Assembly: GCA_964441285.1 (NCBI GenBank)
Contig: CAYTUK010000006.1
Span: forward strand, 62,001-126,000
Direction of reading: 5' to 3'
Source of the DNA: S010-25 sp964441285
GTDB taxonomy: Bacteria > Pseudomonadota > Gammaproteobacteria > SZUA-229
Length of the DNA stretch: 64,000 nt
In this document: piece after piece, positions 44,168-52,971 of the stretch
How the letters are laid out: every line of letters starts with the position of its first letter
Numbering within the stretch: position 1 is the stretch's first letter
Notes under the pieces: model-generated
The model's database searches: none
Told to the model about the DNA's origin: nothing
Seen by the model: the letters and a program-made list of their open reading frames with translations, nothing else
Made by a program: the position numbers and the translations under genes

Positions 44168-46864
44168 ATGTCTGACAAAATACCCCCCCTCATCCTGGTC
44201 GATGGCTCCTCCTATCTGTTCCGTGCCTTTCACGCGCTGCCGCCGCTGACAAACAGCAAGGGGCAGCCAACCGGCGCGGTTTACGGGGTAATTAATATGT
44301 TGCGAAAATTGCGCGATGAATATCAGCCCGAGCACATGGCGGTGGTGTTTGATGCCAAAGGCAAAACTTTTCGCAACGATCTGTACCCGGACTACAAAGC
44401 ACACCGACCACCCATGCCCGATGAGTTGCGCAGCCAGATAAAACCCCTGCACGAACTGGTCGAAGCATTGGGCTTCCCGCTTATTGTGGTGCCGGACGTT
44501 GAGGCCGATGACGTGATTGGAACCTACGCCAGGCAGGCAACACAAGAGAAGATTGACACGCTGATTTCCACCGGAGATAAAGATCTGGCGCAACTGGTTA
44601 ACAACCATGTCACACTGATTAATACGATGAATAATTACCTCATGGATGAAGCCGGGGTGCAGGCAAAATTTAATGTACCACCGAGCGCGATTATTGATTA
44701 CCTGGCATTAATGGGCGATACCTCGGACAATATTCCCGGCGTACCCAAAGTGGGGCCGAAAACGGCGGCAAAATGGCTAAACCAGTACGGGTCGCTGGAC
44801 AATCTGGTGGCACACGCTGCTGAAATAAAAGGCAAGGTTGGGGAGAGCCTGCGTGAGCACCTCGACCAGCTACCCCTGTCAAAAGCACTGACTACCATAA
44901 AATGTGATGTAGCGCTGGCTGCCTCGATTACGCAGTTAAAGCTGAAAACGCCGCAGTGCGATAAACTTAAACAGATTTATACCGAGCTGGAATTTAAACA
45001 CTGGCTGGATGAACTTGAAAACGGTGAAAACGAAACGGTTGCATCAAGCCCTGTTGTTGCAACCGATTACCAGACCGTGCTGGATCGTGACAGCTATCAG
45101 CGCTGGCTGGATGCACTGATTCAGGCGGGTGAATTCACCTTTGATACCGAGACCACCAGTCTGAATTATATGCAGGCAAAAGTGGTAGGTATTTCTTTTG
45201 CCATTCAACCCGGCAAGGCCGCTTATGTGCCCTTTGGCCATGACTATGCGGGCGCACCTGACCAGCTGGATGAACAGACGGTGCTGGGTTTAATTAAACC
45301 GCTACTGGAAGATGAAACCATAAAAAAAATTGGCCAGAATCTGAAATACGATGCCCATGTGCTGAAAAATCATGGTATCAATATGCAGGGCATTGCTGAC
45401 GATACCATGCTGATGTCCTATGTGCTCGATTCCACCAAACGCCATAATATGGATGATATGGCCTTGCGTTTTCTTGGTAAAACCACGATTCATTTTGAAG
45501 ACGTTGCCGGTAAAGGGGCAAAGCAGCTAACCTTTAATCAGGTTGATCTCGATCAGGCCGGACCCTATGCGGCAGAAGATGCTGACATTACCCTGCAGTT
45601 AGAGGAAAAACTCCATACAGAACTTGAGCAGGAACCCGCACTATGGTCAGTTTATAAACAGATTGAATTACCTTTATTAAGTGTATTGCTGGGGATAGAA
45701 CGTAATGGTGTCAAGGTGGACACCGCGATGCTGGTTCAGCAGAGTGCCGAGCTTGCAAAACGCATGGTAGAAGTAGAAAAACAGGCCTATGAAGTCGCTG
45801 GGGAAAGTTTTAATCTGGCCTCGCCAAAACAGATACAGCAGATCTTTTTTGAAAAGCTGGCATTGCCAGTGGTTCGCAAAACCCCGAAAGGTCAGCCTTC
45901 TACCGCAGAGGATGTTTTACAGGTTCTGGCCGAAGACTACGAATTACCCCGGTTAATTCTGGAACATCGCAGTTTAAGTAAACTGAAGTCTACCTATACC
46001 GATAAATTACCCTTGCAGGTTAATCCGCAAACCGGTCGGGTACATACTTCTTATAACCAGACCGTGGCCGCCACCGGCCGGCTATCATCCAGCGAGCCGA
46101 ATTTACAGAATATTCCGGTGCGCACTGAAGAAGGCCGTCGAATCCGTCAGGCTTTTATTGCTGAACCGGGTTACAAACTACTGGCCGCAGATTATTCGCA
46201 GGTGGAATTGCGCATTATGGCGCATCTGTCGGGCGATAAAAATCTGCTGAAAGCCTTTGCTGAAGGCGTTGATGTGCATCAGGCTACCGCTGCCGAGGTG
46301 TTTGGTGTGGCGTTGGATGAAGTAGAAAAACAGCAGCGCCGTGCCGCCAAAGCGATTAATTTCGGTCTGATCTACGGCATGTCGGCATTCGGCCTGGCCA
46401 AACAGCTCAAAATTGGCCGCCTGGAAGCACAGGATTTCATCAATGTGTATTTTGCGCGTTACCCCGGGGTAAAAAGCTATATGGATAAAACCCGCGAACA
46501 GGCGCATAAAAAAGGTTATGTTGAAACGGTATTTGGCCGGCGTTTATATCTGCCGGAAATTAATGCCCGCAATGGTCAGCGCCGCCAGTATGCCGAGCGC
46601 ACCGCGATTAATGCACCGATGCAGGGCACGGCGGCAGATATTATAAAACGGGCAATGATAGCGGTGGATAAGGCATTGCAGGCGGGGAATATTGATGCCC
46701 GCGTGGTGATGCAGGTGCATGATGAGCTGGTGGTTGAAGTGGCAGAAAAACAGGTGGACGCGCTGGCTGATTTACTGCGGATAGAAATGGAGTCGGCCGC
46801 AGAACTCCGCGTACCATTACAGGTGGATATTGGGTTTGGTGATAACTGGGATGAAGCGCATTAG
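44168..46864 (+). CDS. polA: DNA polymerase I
   Basis: An 898-residue three-domain polymerase for gap filling and Okazaki-fragment processing. The 5'-nuclease domain starts with LILVDGSSYLFRAFHAL and has EADDVIGTYA and GDKDLAQLV. The 3'-5' exonuclease is intact (FDTETTS near 328, NLKYDAHV, YAAEDADITLQL near 474). The polymerase domain has DYSQVELRIMAH (near 676) and QVHDELV (near 851). Neighbour engB and an intervening small RNA candidate match the polA-sRNA-engB order. Confidence 0.98.
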   Translation: MSDKIPPLILVDGSSYLFRAFHALPPLTNSKGQPTGAVYGVINMLRKLRDEYQPEHMAVVFDAKGKTFRNDLYPDYKAHRPPMPDELRSQIKPLHELVEALGFPLIVVPDVEADDVIGTYARQATQEKIDTLISTGDKDLAQLVNNHVTLINTMNNYLMDEAGVQAKFNVPPSAIIDYLALMGDTSDNIPGVPKVGPKTAAKWLNQYGSLDNLVAHAAEIKGKVGESLREHLDQLPLSKALTTIKCDVALAASITQLKLKTPQCDKLKQIYTELEFKHWLDELENGENETVASSPVVATDYQTVLDRDSYQRWLDALIQAGEFTFDTETTSLNYMQAKVVGISFAIQPGKAAYVPFGHDYAGAPDQLDEQTVLGLIKPLLEDETIKKIGQNLKYDAHVLKNHGINMQGIADDTMLMSYVLDSTKRHNMDDMALRFLGKTTIHFEDVAGKGAKQLTFNQVDLDQAGPYAAEDADITLQLEEKLHTELEQEPALWSVYKQIELPLLSVLLGIERNGVKVDTAMLVQQSAELAKRMVEVEKQAYEVAGESFNLASPKQIQQIFFEKLALPVVRKTPKGQPSTAEDVLQVLAEDYELPRLILEHRSLSKLKSTYTDKLPLQVNPQTGRVHTSYNQTVAATGRLSSSEPNLQNIPVRTEEGRRIRQAFIAEPGYKLLAADYSQVELRIMAHLSGDKNLLKAFAEGVDVHQATAAEVFGVALDEVEKQQRRAAKAINFGLIYGMSAFGLAKQLKIGRLEAQDFINVYFARYPGVKSYMDKTREQAHKKGYVETVFGRRLYLPEINARNGQRRQYAERTAINAPMQGTAADIIKRAMIAVDKALQAGNIDARVVMQVHDELVVEVAEKQVDALADLLRIEMESAAELRVPLQVDIGFGDNWDEAH

Positions 46865-47144
46865 AAAGAAAAAATGATGGTTGAAGCGATGCTCGATAAT
46901 AGCAATTAAAGGGTGTGCCGCATTTTTCACTGTGTCCTGTTCTCGGTGGTCATGCCAGGCTGTCAATGAAACCGACAGGTTTATCGCATGGATAAAATCA
47001 GTTAGTTACAGAGAAAATATAATATAACCCTTACTATAAAGCTATATCTTACTGATTTATATGATATTTAATGTTTTATTGTCCGTAGTGCAAAATTTTT
47101 TTTGTATTTTGGAGCTAAAAATCAACCGTTCGTCATGAAGTGTT

Positions 47145-47172
47145 TTGACTTCTGTCGTGGATAGTCTTTAAT
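47145..47172 (+). promoter_or_regulatory. Sigma70-type promoter of the polA-engB small RNA candidate
   Basis: TTGACT (47145-47150), a 16-base spacer and TTTAAT (47167-47172) each match 5 of 6 consensus bases. Transcription would start near 47179, placing the two terminators about 125 and 155 bases downstream. Confidence 0.5.
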
Positions 47173-47178
47173 CATATC

Positions 47179-47305
47179 TAAAGAACATTTATTTTATTAT
47201 GAATAATGCGTCTTTTATGATTACGCTGTAGCCCGGCGTAGACTCGCGCCCTTCCCTTTTTGCGAGTCAACCCGGAACCGGCTTCCCCAATCCGGTTCCT
47301 TTTTT
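47179..47305 (+). ncRNA. Candidate small regulatory RNA, Spot 42/ErsA position
   Basis: The predicted transcript of about 127 bases includes a hairpin GACTCGC (47241-47247) with GCGAGTC (47262-47268) that displays a CU-rich loop (CCCTTCCCTTTT). That loop could pair with purine-rich ribosome-binding sites. It ends in a strong terminator (47274-47305). Spot 42 in E. coli and ErsA in Pseudomonas both lie between polA and engB. Sequence identity to either is not claimed; position, loop and terminator support the call. Confidence 0.65.
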
Positions 47306-47306
47306 A
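47274..47306 (+). terminator. Rho-independent terminator 1 of the small RNA
   Basis: GGAACCGG (47274-47281) pairs with CCGGTTCC (47292-47299), followed immediately by six T residues. Strong intrinsic terminator in the plus direction. Confidence 0.85.
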
Positions 47307-47309
47307 TTC

Positions 47310-47336
47310 ACCCGGTCTTTTGGCCGGGTTTTTTTT
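47310..47336 (+). terminator. Rho-independent terminator 2, tandem
   Basis: ACCCGG (47310-47315) pairs with CCGGGT (47324-47329), followed by a run of T residues to 47336. It backs up terminator 1. Confidence 0.8.
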
Positions 47337-47402
47337 GGGTAAAGCCGTGTGCCGCAAATAAGATCTTCCTGCATTTGTTCGTGTACATATAGGGTAAAAA
47401 TA

Positions 47403-48005
47403 TTATTTATTGAGTAATAACCACTGGTCTAGAATGGTCACTAGTGTATCAAGACCCGATTTTTTAAGTGCAGAAAAAGTTTGTACTGAGGCATCAATCT
47501 TTTCCTGATGGAGCTGTTTTCTTACCTGCAGCAGACTTTGTTGTTGGGCATTACGTTTAATTTTATCGGCCTTGGTTAGCAGGATATGGGCGGGTAATTG
47601 ATAGTGCGAGCACCAGCGTAGCATCTGCCAGTCGTAGTCATTGAGCGGATGGCGTATATCCATAATCACGACCAGCCCTTTGAGCGCGACCTGATCGCTC
47701 AAATATTGCGTCATTAATTGCTCCCATTCTTTTTTTATCGCCAGCGGTACTTTAGCAAAACCATAACCAGGTAAATCAACCAGGCGACGACTTTCGTCAA
47801 GGCGAAAAAAATTCACCAGACGAGTACGTCCGGGGGTTTTACTGGTACGTGCCAGCCCCTTGTTGTCGCATAAAGTGTTAATGGCACTGGATTTTCCTGC
47901 GTTCGAACGGCCAGCAAAGGCAACTTCCAGCCCGCCTGACGGAAACTGTTTTGTTTTCCCGGCGCTGATAAGAAAATGCGCCTGTCGATAATACCTGTTT
48001 TGCAT
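47403..48005 (-). CDS. engB: Ribosome biogenesis GTPase EngB (YsxC/YihA)
   Basis: A 200-residue GTPase for late 50S assembly. G1 is AGRSNAGKSS (near 32), the G2 threonine is in TSKTPGRT (near 57), G3 is DLPGYGFA (near 77), G4 is LTKADK (near 143) and G5 FSALKKSG (near 178). Length normal. It converges on polA and the small RNA candidate between them; this pairing is conserved in gammaproteobacteria. Confidence 0.97.
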   Translation of the reverse strand: MQNRYYRQAHFLISAGKTKQFPSGGLEVAFAGRSNAGKSSAINTLCDNKGLARTSKTPGRTRLVNFFRLDESRRLVDLPGYGFAKVPLAIKKEWEQLMTQYLSDQVALKGLVVIMDIRHPLNDYDWQMLRWCSHYQLPAHILLTKADKIKRNAQQQSLLQVRKQLHQEKIDASVQTFSALKKSGLDTLVTILDQWLLLNK

Positions 48006-48396
48006 AAATAGAAATGGCCTGATACGAAGCTGAGCGAGGTAGTGTAGCGTAGCAGATAATGAGTACCAGTGAGTGGTGGTGAACGAATATGCGACCTTTC
48101 CCTCACTACGGCCAGGTGAATCTGATCACCTTTTGTGTAGAACAGGGTTTAATTTCTACCTTATTTCTCACTCAAAGCACGGAAGATCCCTACAGTATTT
48201 TGAATTTATTGTCAAAATAGAGTATATTAGCGAATTCGAAAGTGCAGTGCTTTCAGTGCTGTAGTCGCAACTCAAAAAACCGTTTGAATTGGATGTGTCG
48301 TGTGTACGCTTTGTGGGCAGCAGAGCGCGCATTACGCTGGCAAGGGTTTGCTTTGCGCTTATTTGTCAAACTTAATCTCCAGGAGAATTTAGAACA
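48006..48396. other. engB-ClC intergenic region
   Basis: A 391-base divergent gap with no convincing gene. It holds the engB promoter and the ClC gene promoter at 48200-48228. The implied leader of the ClC transcript is about 160 bases and has no structure that I can assign. A frame from 48242 that overlaps the ClC start is a shadow. Confidence 0.5.
48200..48228 (+). promoter_or_regulatory. Sigma70-type promoter upstream of the ClC gene
   Basis: TTGAAT (48200-48205), a 17-base spacer and TATATT (48223-48228) are near consensus. It predicts a long 5' leader of about 160 bases before the ATG at 48397. Confidence 0.5.
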
Positions 48397-49716
48397 ATGT
48401 CTTACTTGCGTAAGATCAGGCAAACGCTTAAGCAAGCTCGATCCGTCACTGTGTGGTGGTCACGCCTGGTTTTCTGGGGTGGCGCTGCCTTTGTCGGTTT
48501 GCTTGCTACCTTGCTGGCACTGGTGAGCAATAAGGTGGATGCCTATTTTCATTTCATGGTATCGCATTGGGCGTGGCTGCCCGTTATCATTACGCCAGCC
48601 GGCCTGCTAGTGATTACCTGGGCAACTCGAAATTTATTTCCTGGCGGTGAAGGCAGCGGTATTCCACAGGCCATTGCGGCACTCCAGTTGGAAGAGCATG
48701 CAGACCGGAGTGCGGTACTGTCAATACGGATTGCTATCGGTAAGGTGTTGGCGGTGGTACTGGGTCTGTTGTGTGGCGCCTCGATAGGTCGTGAAGGGCC
48801 GACGGTGCATGTTGCGGCATCCATTATGTACTCGCTGCATCGTGTGGCAAAGTTTCCTATTCATCATGTACGCAAAGGTCTTGTGCTCGCTGGTGGTGCG
48901 GCCGGTCTGGCGGCGGCTTTTAATACGCCACTGGCAGGGGTGATGTTTGCTATTGAGGAAATGAGTGGCAATTTTGAAGAGCGCATCAATGGTAGCCTCA
49001 TGGTGGCCGTGATTCTGGCCGGCATGACCTCGGTTATGATTATGGGAAATTATACCTATTTTGGTGTCTACTCGGTGCAGATGGATCCCTTTCATACGGT
49101 GACCGCGATTCTGGTGTGTGGCATTATTGGTGGCGCGGCTGGCGGGTTATTTTCGGTGGTGCTGGTTACCGGCGGTCGCCGCATCAATGCCTTTCGCCTC
49201 AGGCACCCCTATCTCCTTGCACTGGGTTGTGGCCTGGCAGTGGCCGCTATTGGTATAATCTCTCACAATACTACCTGGGGTACAGGTTATGGTGCGGCGA
49301 AGAGTGTGCTTGAAGGGACAAATGATGCCAGTCCATGGTTTGGTCCGCTGAAATTTTTGGCTACGCTGTTTTCCTATTTGAGTGGTATTCCGGGTGGCAT
49401 CTTTGCGCCCAGCCTGGCGGTAGGTGCGGGACTGGGTTATAACCTGAGCGCGTTTTTCCCGCATGCGCCGATGGTGGCTATTGGCCTGTTGAGTATGGTG
49501 GCTTATTTTAGCGGTGTGGTGCAAACTCCCATTACTGCAGTAATCATTGTGGCGGAGATGACAGGTGATTATAGTATGTTATTGCCTCTGATGGCGACGT
49601 CCCTGCTGGCTGATGCTGTTTCCAAACTGATCTGTCCTGAGCCTATCTATCAGGCGATGGCGAAAGACTTCCTCGCAGGCATTAAGGAAAAGCCGGCAAG
49701 ATTGGGTTCTGGTTAA
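48397..49716 (+). CDS. ClC-family chloride channel/Cl-/H+ antiporter
   Basis: A 439-residue membrane protein with the ClC signature motifs GEGSGIPQA (near 84), GREGPTV (gating Glu133) and IEEMSG (proton-pathway glutamate, near 187), then GIFAPSLAVGAG (near 335). Both glutamates suggest an exchanger more than a channel. No C-terminal CBS domains. CAGGAG lies before the ATG. In E. coli, related ClcA aids extreme acid resistance; the role here is unknown. Confidence 0.92.
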   Translation: MSYLRKIRQTLKQARSVTVWWSRLVFWGGAAFVGLLATLLALVSNKVDAYFHFMVSHWAWLPVIITPAGLLVITWATRNLFPGGEGSGIPQAIAALQLEEHADRSAVLSIRIAIGKVLAVVLGLLCGASIGREGPTVHVAASIMYSLHRVAKFPIHHVRKGLVLAGGAAGLAAAFNTPLAGVMFAIEEMSGNFEERINGSLMVAVILAGMTSVMIMGNYTYFGVYSVQMDPFHTVTAILVCGIIGGAAGGLFSVVLVTGGRRINAFRLRHPYLLALGCGLAVAAIGIISHNTTWGTGYGAAKSVLEGTNDASPWFGPLKFLATLFSYLSGIPGGIFAPSLAVGAGLGYNLSAFFPHAPMVAIGLLSMVAYFSGVVQTPITAVIIVAEMTGDYSMLLPLMATSLLADAVSKLICPEPIYQAMAKDFLAGIKEKPARLGSG

Positions 49717-49930
49717 GCAGCGGTGGTCAAAACCTGAGAGGTGTCCGTCACAGGGGAAGGTACGCCTAAAAACAGCGGGTTAAAATATGAGCTGGATTGT
49801 TTCTCTGGTCTTTAAAGAGGCCGCATTATTCGGAGCGAATTATCCGCCAACTTCAAGTATGGGTTCCAAATCATATGGGTCTATAAATATGGTGGCATGA
49901 AACAATTCGACAGGGGGGCTTTCAAAGCCC

Positions 49931-49959
49931 TTGACAATGGCGTAAAAAACAAGAATAAT
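49931..49959 (+). promoter_or_regulatory. rpsT promoter
   Basis: TTGACA (49931-49936, perfect), a 17-base spacer and AATAAT (49954-49959) form a strong sigma70 promoter. Transcription would start near 49966, about 30 bases before the rpsT TTG start. Confidence 0.7.
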
Positions 49960-49994
49960 ACGTGCTCTTTTTTATACAGTATAGGCCTAGAAAA

Positions 49995-50258
49995 TTGGCA
50001 AATTCAGCTTCAGCAAAAAAACGTGCACGACAGGCAGAAATACACCGTAGCCGCAATGTAGGCGAACGCGCTATGATGCGAACGTATATTAAGCGCGTTT
50101 ACTACGCAGTTGAAGCGGGTGACAAGGCGGCGGCCGAAGTTGCGTATAAGGAAGCGATCCCTATTATTGACCATACCGCAGGTAAAGGCCTGATTCATGC
50201 GAATAAAGCAGCGCGCCATAAGAGTCGCATGAACAGTAATATTCGTGCAATGTCATAG
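49995..50258 (+). CDS. rpsT: 30S ribosomal protein S20
   Basis: An 87-residue basic protein that begins ANSASAKKRARQAEIHRSRN after a TTG start at 49995 and ends NIRAMS. S20 binds 16S rRNA and is often translated from UUG, as in E. coli, which allows S20 to limit its own synthesis. A longer frame from 49962 has no support. It is monocistronic, with a strong promoter before and a terminator after it. Confidence 0.96.
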   Translation: MANSASAKKRARQAEIHRSRNVGERAMMRTYIKRVYYAVEAGDKAAAEVAYKEAIPIIDHTAGKGLIHANKAARHKSRMNSNIRAMS

Positions 50259-50278
50259 TTGTTTTTGATGTTGAAATA

Positions 50279-50311
50279 AAAAGCCGGACTGGTTATCAGT
50301 CCGGCTTTTTT
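50279..50311 (+). terminator. Rho-independent terminator of rpsT
   Basis: AAAAGCCGGACT pairs with AGTCCGGCTTTT around the 7-base loop GGTTATC, followed by a run of T residues. It lies 20 bases after the rpsT stop and before ubiC. Confidence 0.9.
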
Positions 50312-50346
50312 GTTGCCAGAAATTAAGTTCGGAAACATCAGTTTAT

Positions 50347-50919
50347 ATGCCCGCATTCAAATATCGACAGCGCTGGTACCGCAGAGCACAATTATTTAAC
50401 CAGATTATTCCGGTAGTGGTGGATGACTGGTTATTCGATACCTCATCGCTGACTGCACGTCTGCTAAAGCGTTGTGCTCAGTCGTTCAATGTTCAGCTTT
50501 TATCGCAGTCATATGCATCAATCAGCGCGGCAGAAAGATCAGCAATGCGGCTGCCGCAAAGTTGTGCTGCGCTGGTGCGAGAAGTGCTGCTGTGTGACGA
50601 TCAAACGCCGCTGGTTTATGCGCGCAGCGTTATTCCGGTAAGTACGTTAAAAGGGCCTTTACGGTGTTATGCAAAGATGGGTGAGCGTCCCCTTGGTGCG
50701 ATGCTGTTTGCGGATAGAACGATGCGCCGTGGCGAGGTTGAAGTGACATCGACATTGCCGCAACATTGTTGCAGCGCAAAGAAGATTAAGGCCGGGGTTC
50801 ATTCAGATAGTGTTATCTGGGGTCGGCGCTCTGTTTTCTGGGTAAGCGGGAAACCTCTGCTGGTAGGTGAATATTTTCTGCCAGCTTTGTTTAAAATGTG
50901 TGACCAGATGACTCTTTAG
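50347..50919 (+). CDS. ubiC: Chorismate lyase UbiC
   Basis: A 190-residue enzyme that makes 4-hydroxybenzoate from chorismate, the first step of ubiquinone synthesis. Motifs are LFDTSSLTARLLK (near 48), LVREVLLCDDQTPLVYARSVIP (near 78), LGAMLFAD (near 117), IWGRRSVFWV (near 157) and PLLVGEYFLPAL (near 170), with the conserved active-site Arg and Glu. ubiA is not beside it. An inverted repeat GCGTTCTGC/GCAGAACGC (50943-50972) follows without a T run. Confidence 0.93.
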   Translation: MPAFKYRQRWYRRAQLFNQIIPVVVDDWLFDTSSLTARLLKRCAQSFNVQLLSQSYASISAAERSAMRLPQSCAALVREVLLCDDQTPLVYARSVIPVSTLKGPLRCYAKMGERPLGAMLFADRTMRRGEVEVTSTLPQHCCSAKKIKAGVHSDSVIWGRRSVFWVSGKPLLVGEYFLPALFKMCDQMTL

Positions 50920-51070
50920 CTCCCTGGTTTTCATGACAGAGGCGTTCTGCAACCTTTTGGTAGCAGAACGCGGATGCATTATGCGCTTGCTCTGATGAAA
51001 AAATTATCTTGAACGGTGGTGCAATATACTTTTGGTTTCCTTTACGCCACCCGTGGTGACGTAAAGAATT

Positions 51071-51658
51071 CTATTTTTTAACCACTGTCATTTTGCGAAT
51101 AATAATATTATCCACAGGGACATCCGATGCGAAAGGGCCGCGTGCACCAGTTCTGACTTGACTGATATTATCGATGACATTCTGTCCCTTTATGACTTTA
51201 CCAAAAACGGCATAACCCCAGCCGCTGGGTGTTTTACTGGTGAAATCGAGAAAGTTATTGTCCTTATTGTTAATAAAAAACTGATTGGTGGCAGAGTGTG
51301 GCGCACTTGTGCGTGCCATGGCAATGGTGTACTTGAGGTTTTTCAGGCCATTATCCGCTTCATTTTCAATTGGGGCATTGGTTGCTGTCTTTTTAAGGTC
51401 AGGGGTAAAACCACCGCCCTGGTCCATGAAGTTTTTAATTACACGGTGAAAAATAGTGCCGTTATAAGCACCCGTATTCACATAATTTAAAAAATTTTTG
51501 ACTGTTTTTGGTGCTTTATCAGGATAAAGTTCAATGATAACAGTGCCTTTAGTGGTTACCATTTTAACCTCTGGATTGGCGGCTAGTGCAGACTGAGCGA
51601 ATAAAGTGAACAGTAATGCCAGTAAACCAAGTGATGTAGTAAGTATTTTCATTATCAT
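51071..51658 (-). CDS. Periplasmic cyclophilin-type peptidyl-prolyl isomerase
   Basis: A 195-residue isomerase with a signal peptide (cleavage after ALA at about 27) and a cyclophilin domain: IELYPDKAPKTVKNFLNYVNTGAYNGTIFHRVIKNFMDQGG, IAMARTSAPHSATNQFFIN and YAVFGKVIKGQNVIDNI. It resembles E. coli PpiA and probably speeds proline isomerisation in envelope proteins. The arginine and phenylalanine of FHR and QFF active-site segments are present. Single gene. Confidence 0.94.
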   Translation of the reverse strand: MIMKILTTSLGLLALLFTLFAQSALAANPEVKMVTTKGTVIIELYPDKAPKTVKNFLNYVNTGAYNGTIFHRVIKNFMDQGGGFTPDLKKTATNAPIENEADNGLKNLKYTIAMARTSAPHSATNQFFINNKDNNFLDFTSKTPSGWGYAVFGKVIKGQNVIDNISQVRTGARGPFASDVPVDNIIIRKMTVVKK

Positions 51659-51852
51659 CCTGTTGTGCGTTAAAAATAGAGGTGAAATGTAGCGGAAAAA
51701 GAAGGTTTTGTCAGTAAAAATAAGATGTTTTTTACAGGAAATAATTTTGACCGGCCTGGGGTGTTTAGCCTGAGGTATTTAGATAAAGACAATGCAGAGT
51801 GAGTCTGGTGGATTTTTTAAGCTCCGCTGCATGGTTTAAGTTTGGTCGCCGC

Positions 51853-52497
51853 CTAACTGGGTGCGATGGTTGCTTTGCGCGAAAGCTGGGTATGTTTAAT
51901 GCCGATAGAGCGCAAAAACAGGGCGACTAATTCGCTGCTAATTTCATGCAGGCTGATATCTTCAAGCCGATCCTGTGGCTGTAGGCATTTTTGGATGATT
52001 GCTTCGCGTACCATGCCCTGAAACATGAGGCCGGCAGTAAGAATGATTATTTCCCGATTCGGAATATCATAAGAGAGAAATTCATTCAGTCCGTATTCGA
52101 TGTAGTCAGTAAAGCTTTTCCAGCGATTGCGGAAGAAAGACAGTGTTGCCGGATTGCCTTCAAGCAGGCTTTGTAGCTCGATTCGTAGGATATCGGGGTT
52201 GTTAGCCATGCTCGTAATAAAAACTTCCGTCATTCCTGCAAGGGCATCTTCAAAGCGGGTGCCGTGTTTGACGATAGTCTCGACATAACTTTGGCGCTGA
52301 GAGGCGAATTCTTCAAGAACTGTATTATAAAGCGCCTGTTTGGATTTGAAATGGCGGTAAAGGATCGCTGGGCTGACGTTCACAGCACGTGCGATTTCAT
52401 CAATAGAAACACCGTGGTAGCCTTTACTGGCAAAAAGCCCTCGAGCGGCAGAAATGATAGATTCTCTGCGCTCAGGGCCTGATAGTCGAGAGTTCAA
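51853..52497 (-). CDS. TetR-family transcriptional regulator
   Basis: A 214-residue repressor. The N-terminal helix-turn-helix is clear (RRESIISAARGLFASKGYHGVSIDEIARAVNVSPAILYRHFKSK), with a helical ligand-binding region (60-210) of unknown specificity. It follows tusA by 42 bases on the same strand and a TetR-like inverted repeat lies upstream of tusA, so tusA-tetR may be an autoregulated unit. Confidence 0.92.
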   Translation of the reverse strand: MNSRLSGPERRESIISAARGLFASKGYHGVSIDEIARAVNVSPAILYRHFKSKQALYNTVLEEFASQRQSYVETIVKHGTRFEDALAGMTEVFITSMANNPDILRIELQSLLEGNPATLSFFRNRWKSFTDYIEYGLNEFLSYDIPNREIIILTAGLMFQGMVREAIIQKCLQPQDRLEDISLHEISSELVALFLRSIGIKHTQLSRKATIAPS

Positions 52498-52539
52498 CAG
52501 TCTATAGGGCGTTGATTGACTATTTTTAAACGAATGTCC

Positions 52540-52773
52540 TTAAGCGGCTTTTTTAATTAAAAAAGCAAACTTCCCATCTTCTTCGCCACTTGATATCAGT
52601 TCGTTGCCGGTTTGCTTGCAGAAGGCTTCAAAGTCTTTTACAGAGCCTGGATCGGTTGCAATAATCCTTAATACCTGACCGTTTTCCAGAGCCGAAATTG
52701 CTTTTTTAGCGCGTAAAATAGGCAGTGGACAGTTTAAACCGCTGGCATCTAATTCTGAATCAAAATCGCTCAT
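52540..52773 (-). CDS. TusA-family sulfur carrier protein
   Basis: A 77-residue protein with DASGLNCPLPILRAKKAI (Cys16 in CPxP) and LRIIATDPGSVKDFEAFCKQTGNELI, the SirA/TusA fold. TusA carries persulfide sulfur for thio-modification of tRNA or for sulfur oxidation. No other tus, dsr or hdr genes are beside it, so the exact role is open. Situated upstream of a tetR gene with which it probably shares a transcript. Confidence 0.92.
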   Translation of the reverse strand: MSDFDSELDASGLNCPLPILRAKKAISALENGQVLRIIATDPGSVKDFEAFCKQTGNELISSGEEDGKFAFLIKKAA

Positions 52774-52813
52774 AAATCACCTCGTTGTGAATGCGAACGG
52801 AATGCCCGCATTT

Positions 52814-52834
52814 GTTAAGTAAACGCTTACTAAC
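52814..52834. promoter_or_regulatory. Candidate TetR operator upstream of tusA-tetR
   Basis: GTTAAGTAAACGCTTACTAAC is an imperfect palindrome whose arms match apart from inserted single bases (GTTA.GTAA with TTACTAAC). It lies 41 bases upstream of the tusA ATG; the TetR gene in the same unit is the natural candidate to bind it. Inferred. Confidence 0.45.
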
Positions 52835-52950
52835 TTATGAAATAAATTTGCAGTTGTCAATGGAAAAGTAGATTTTTTTATACGTTTAATATTTAGCCTT
52901 TGATATAAAAGGGTTTTTATTTTCGGACGCTTGCTGCTGGGATTAGTGAT

Positions 52951-52971
52951 TTGGCACAATTTTTGTGCCAA
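52951..52971. promoter_or_regulatory. Perfect inverted repeat TTGGCACAA/TTGTGCCAA
   Basis: Nine-base arms separated by TTT lie between diverging genes, so a terminator role for a flanking gene is unlikely. TGGCAC resembles a sigma54 -24 element but the -12 part reads TTGT instead of TTGC on both strands. An operator is the more careful call. Confidence 0.4.

Larger units (their letters stand above)
46865..47402. other. polA-engB intergenic region
   Basis: A 538-base gap between converging genes. The first 280 bases show no clear gene; CTGTC/GACAG pairing at about 46959-46978 is weak. The remainder holds a promoter, a CU-rich-loop hairpin and two tandem terminators, described separately as a small RNA candidate. 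Confidence 0.6.

Noticed and set aside
48242..48526. 94-codon frame with many cysteines before the ClC gene
   Set aside because: It overlaps the well-supported ClC start in another frame and has a low-complexity composition.
50943..50972. GCGTTCTGC/GCAGAACGC hairpin after ubiC as a terminator
   Set aside because: The stem is perfect but no T run follows on either strand, so intrinsic termination is not supported.
51108..51116. Single TTATCCACA DnaA box
   Set aside because: It is a lone match inside the cyclophilin coding region and most likely chance.
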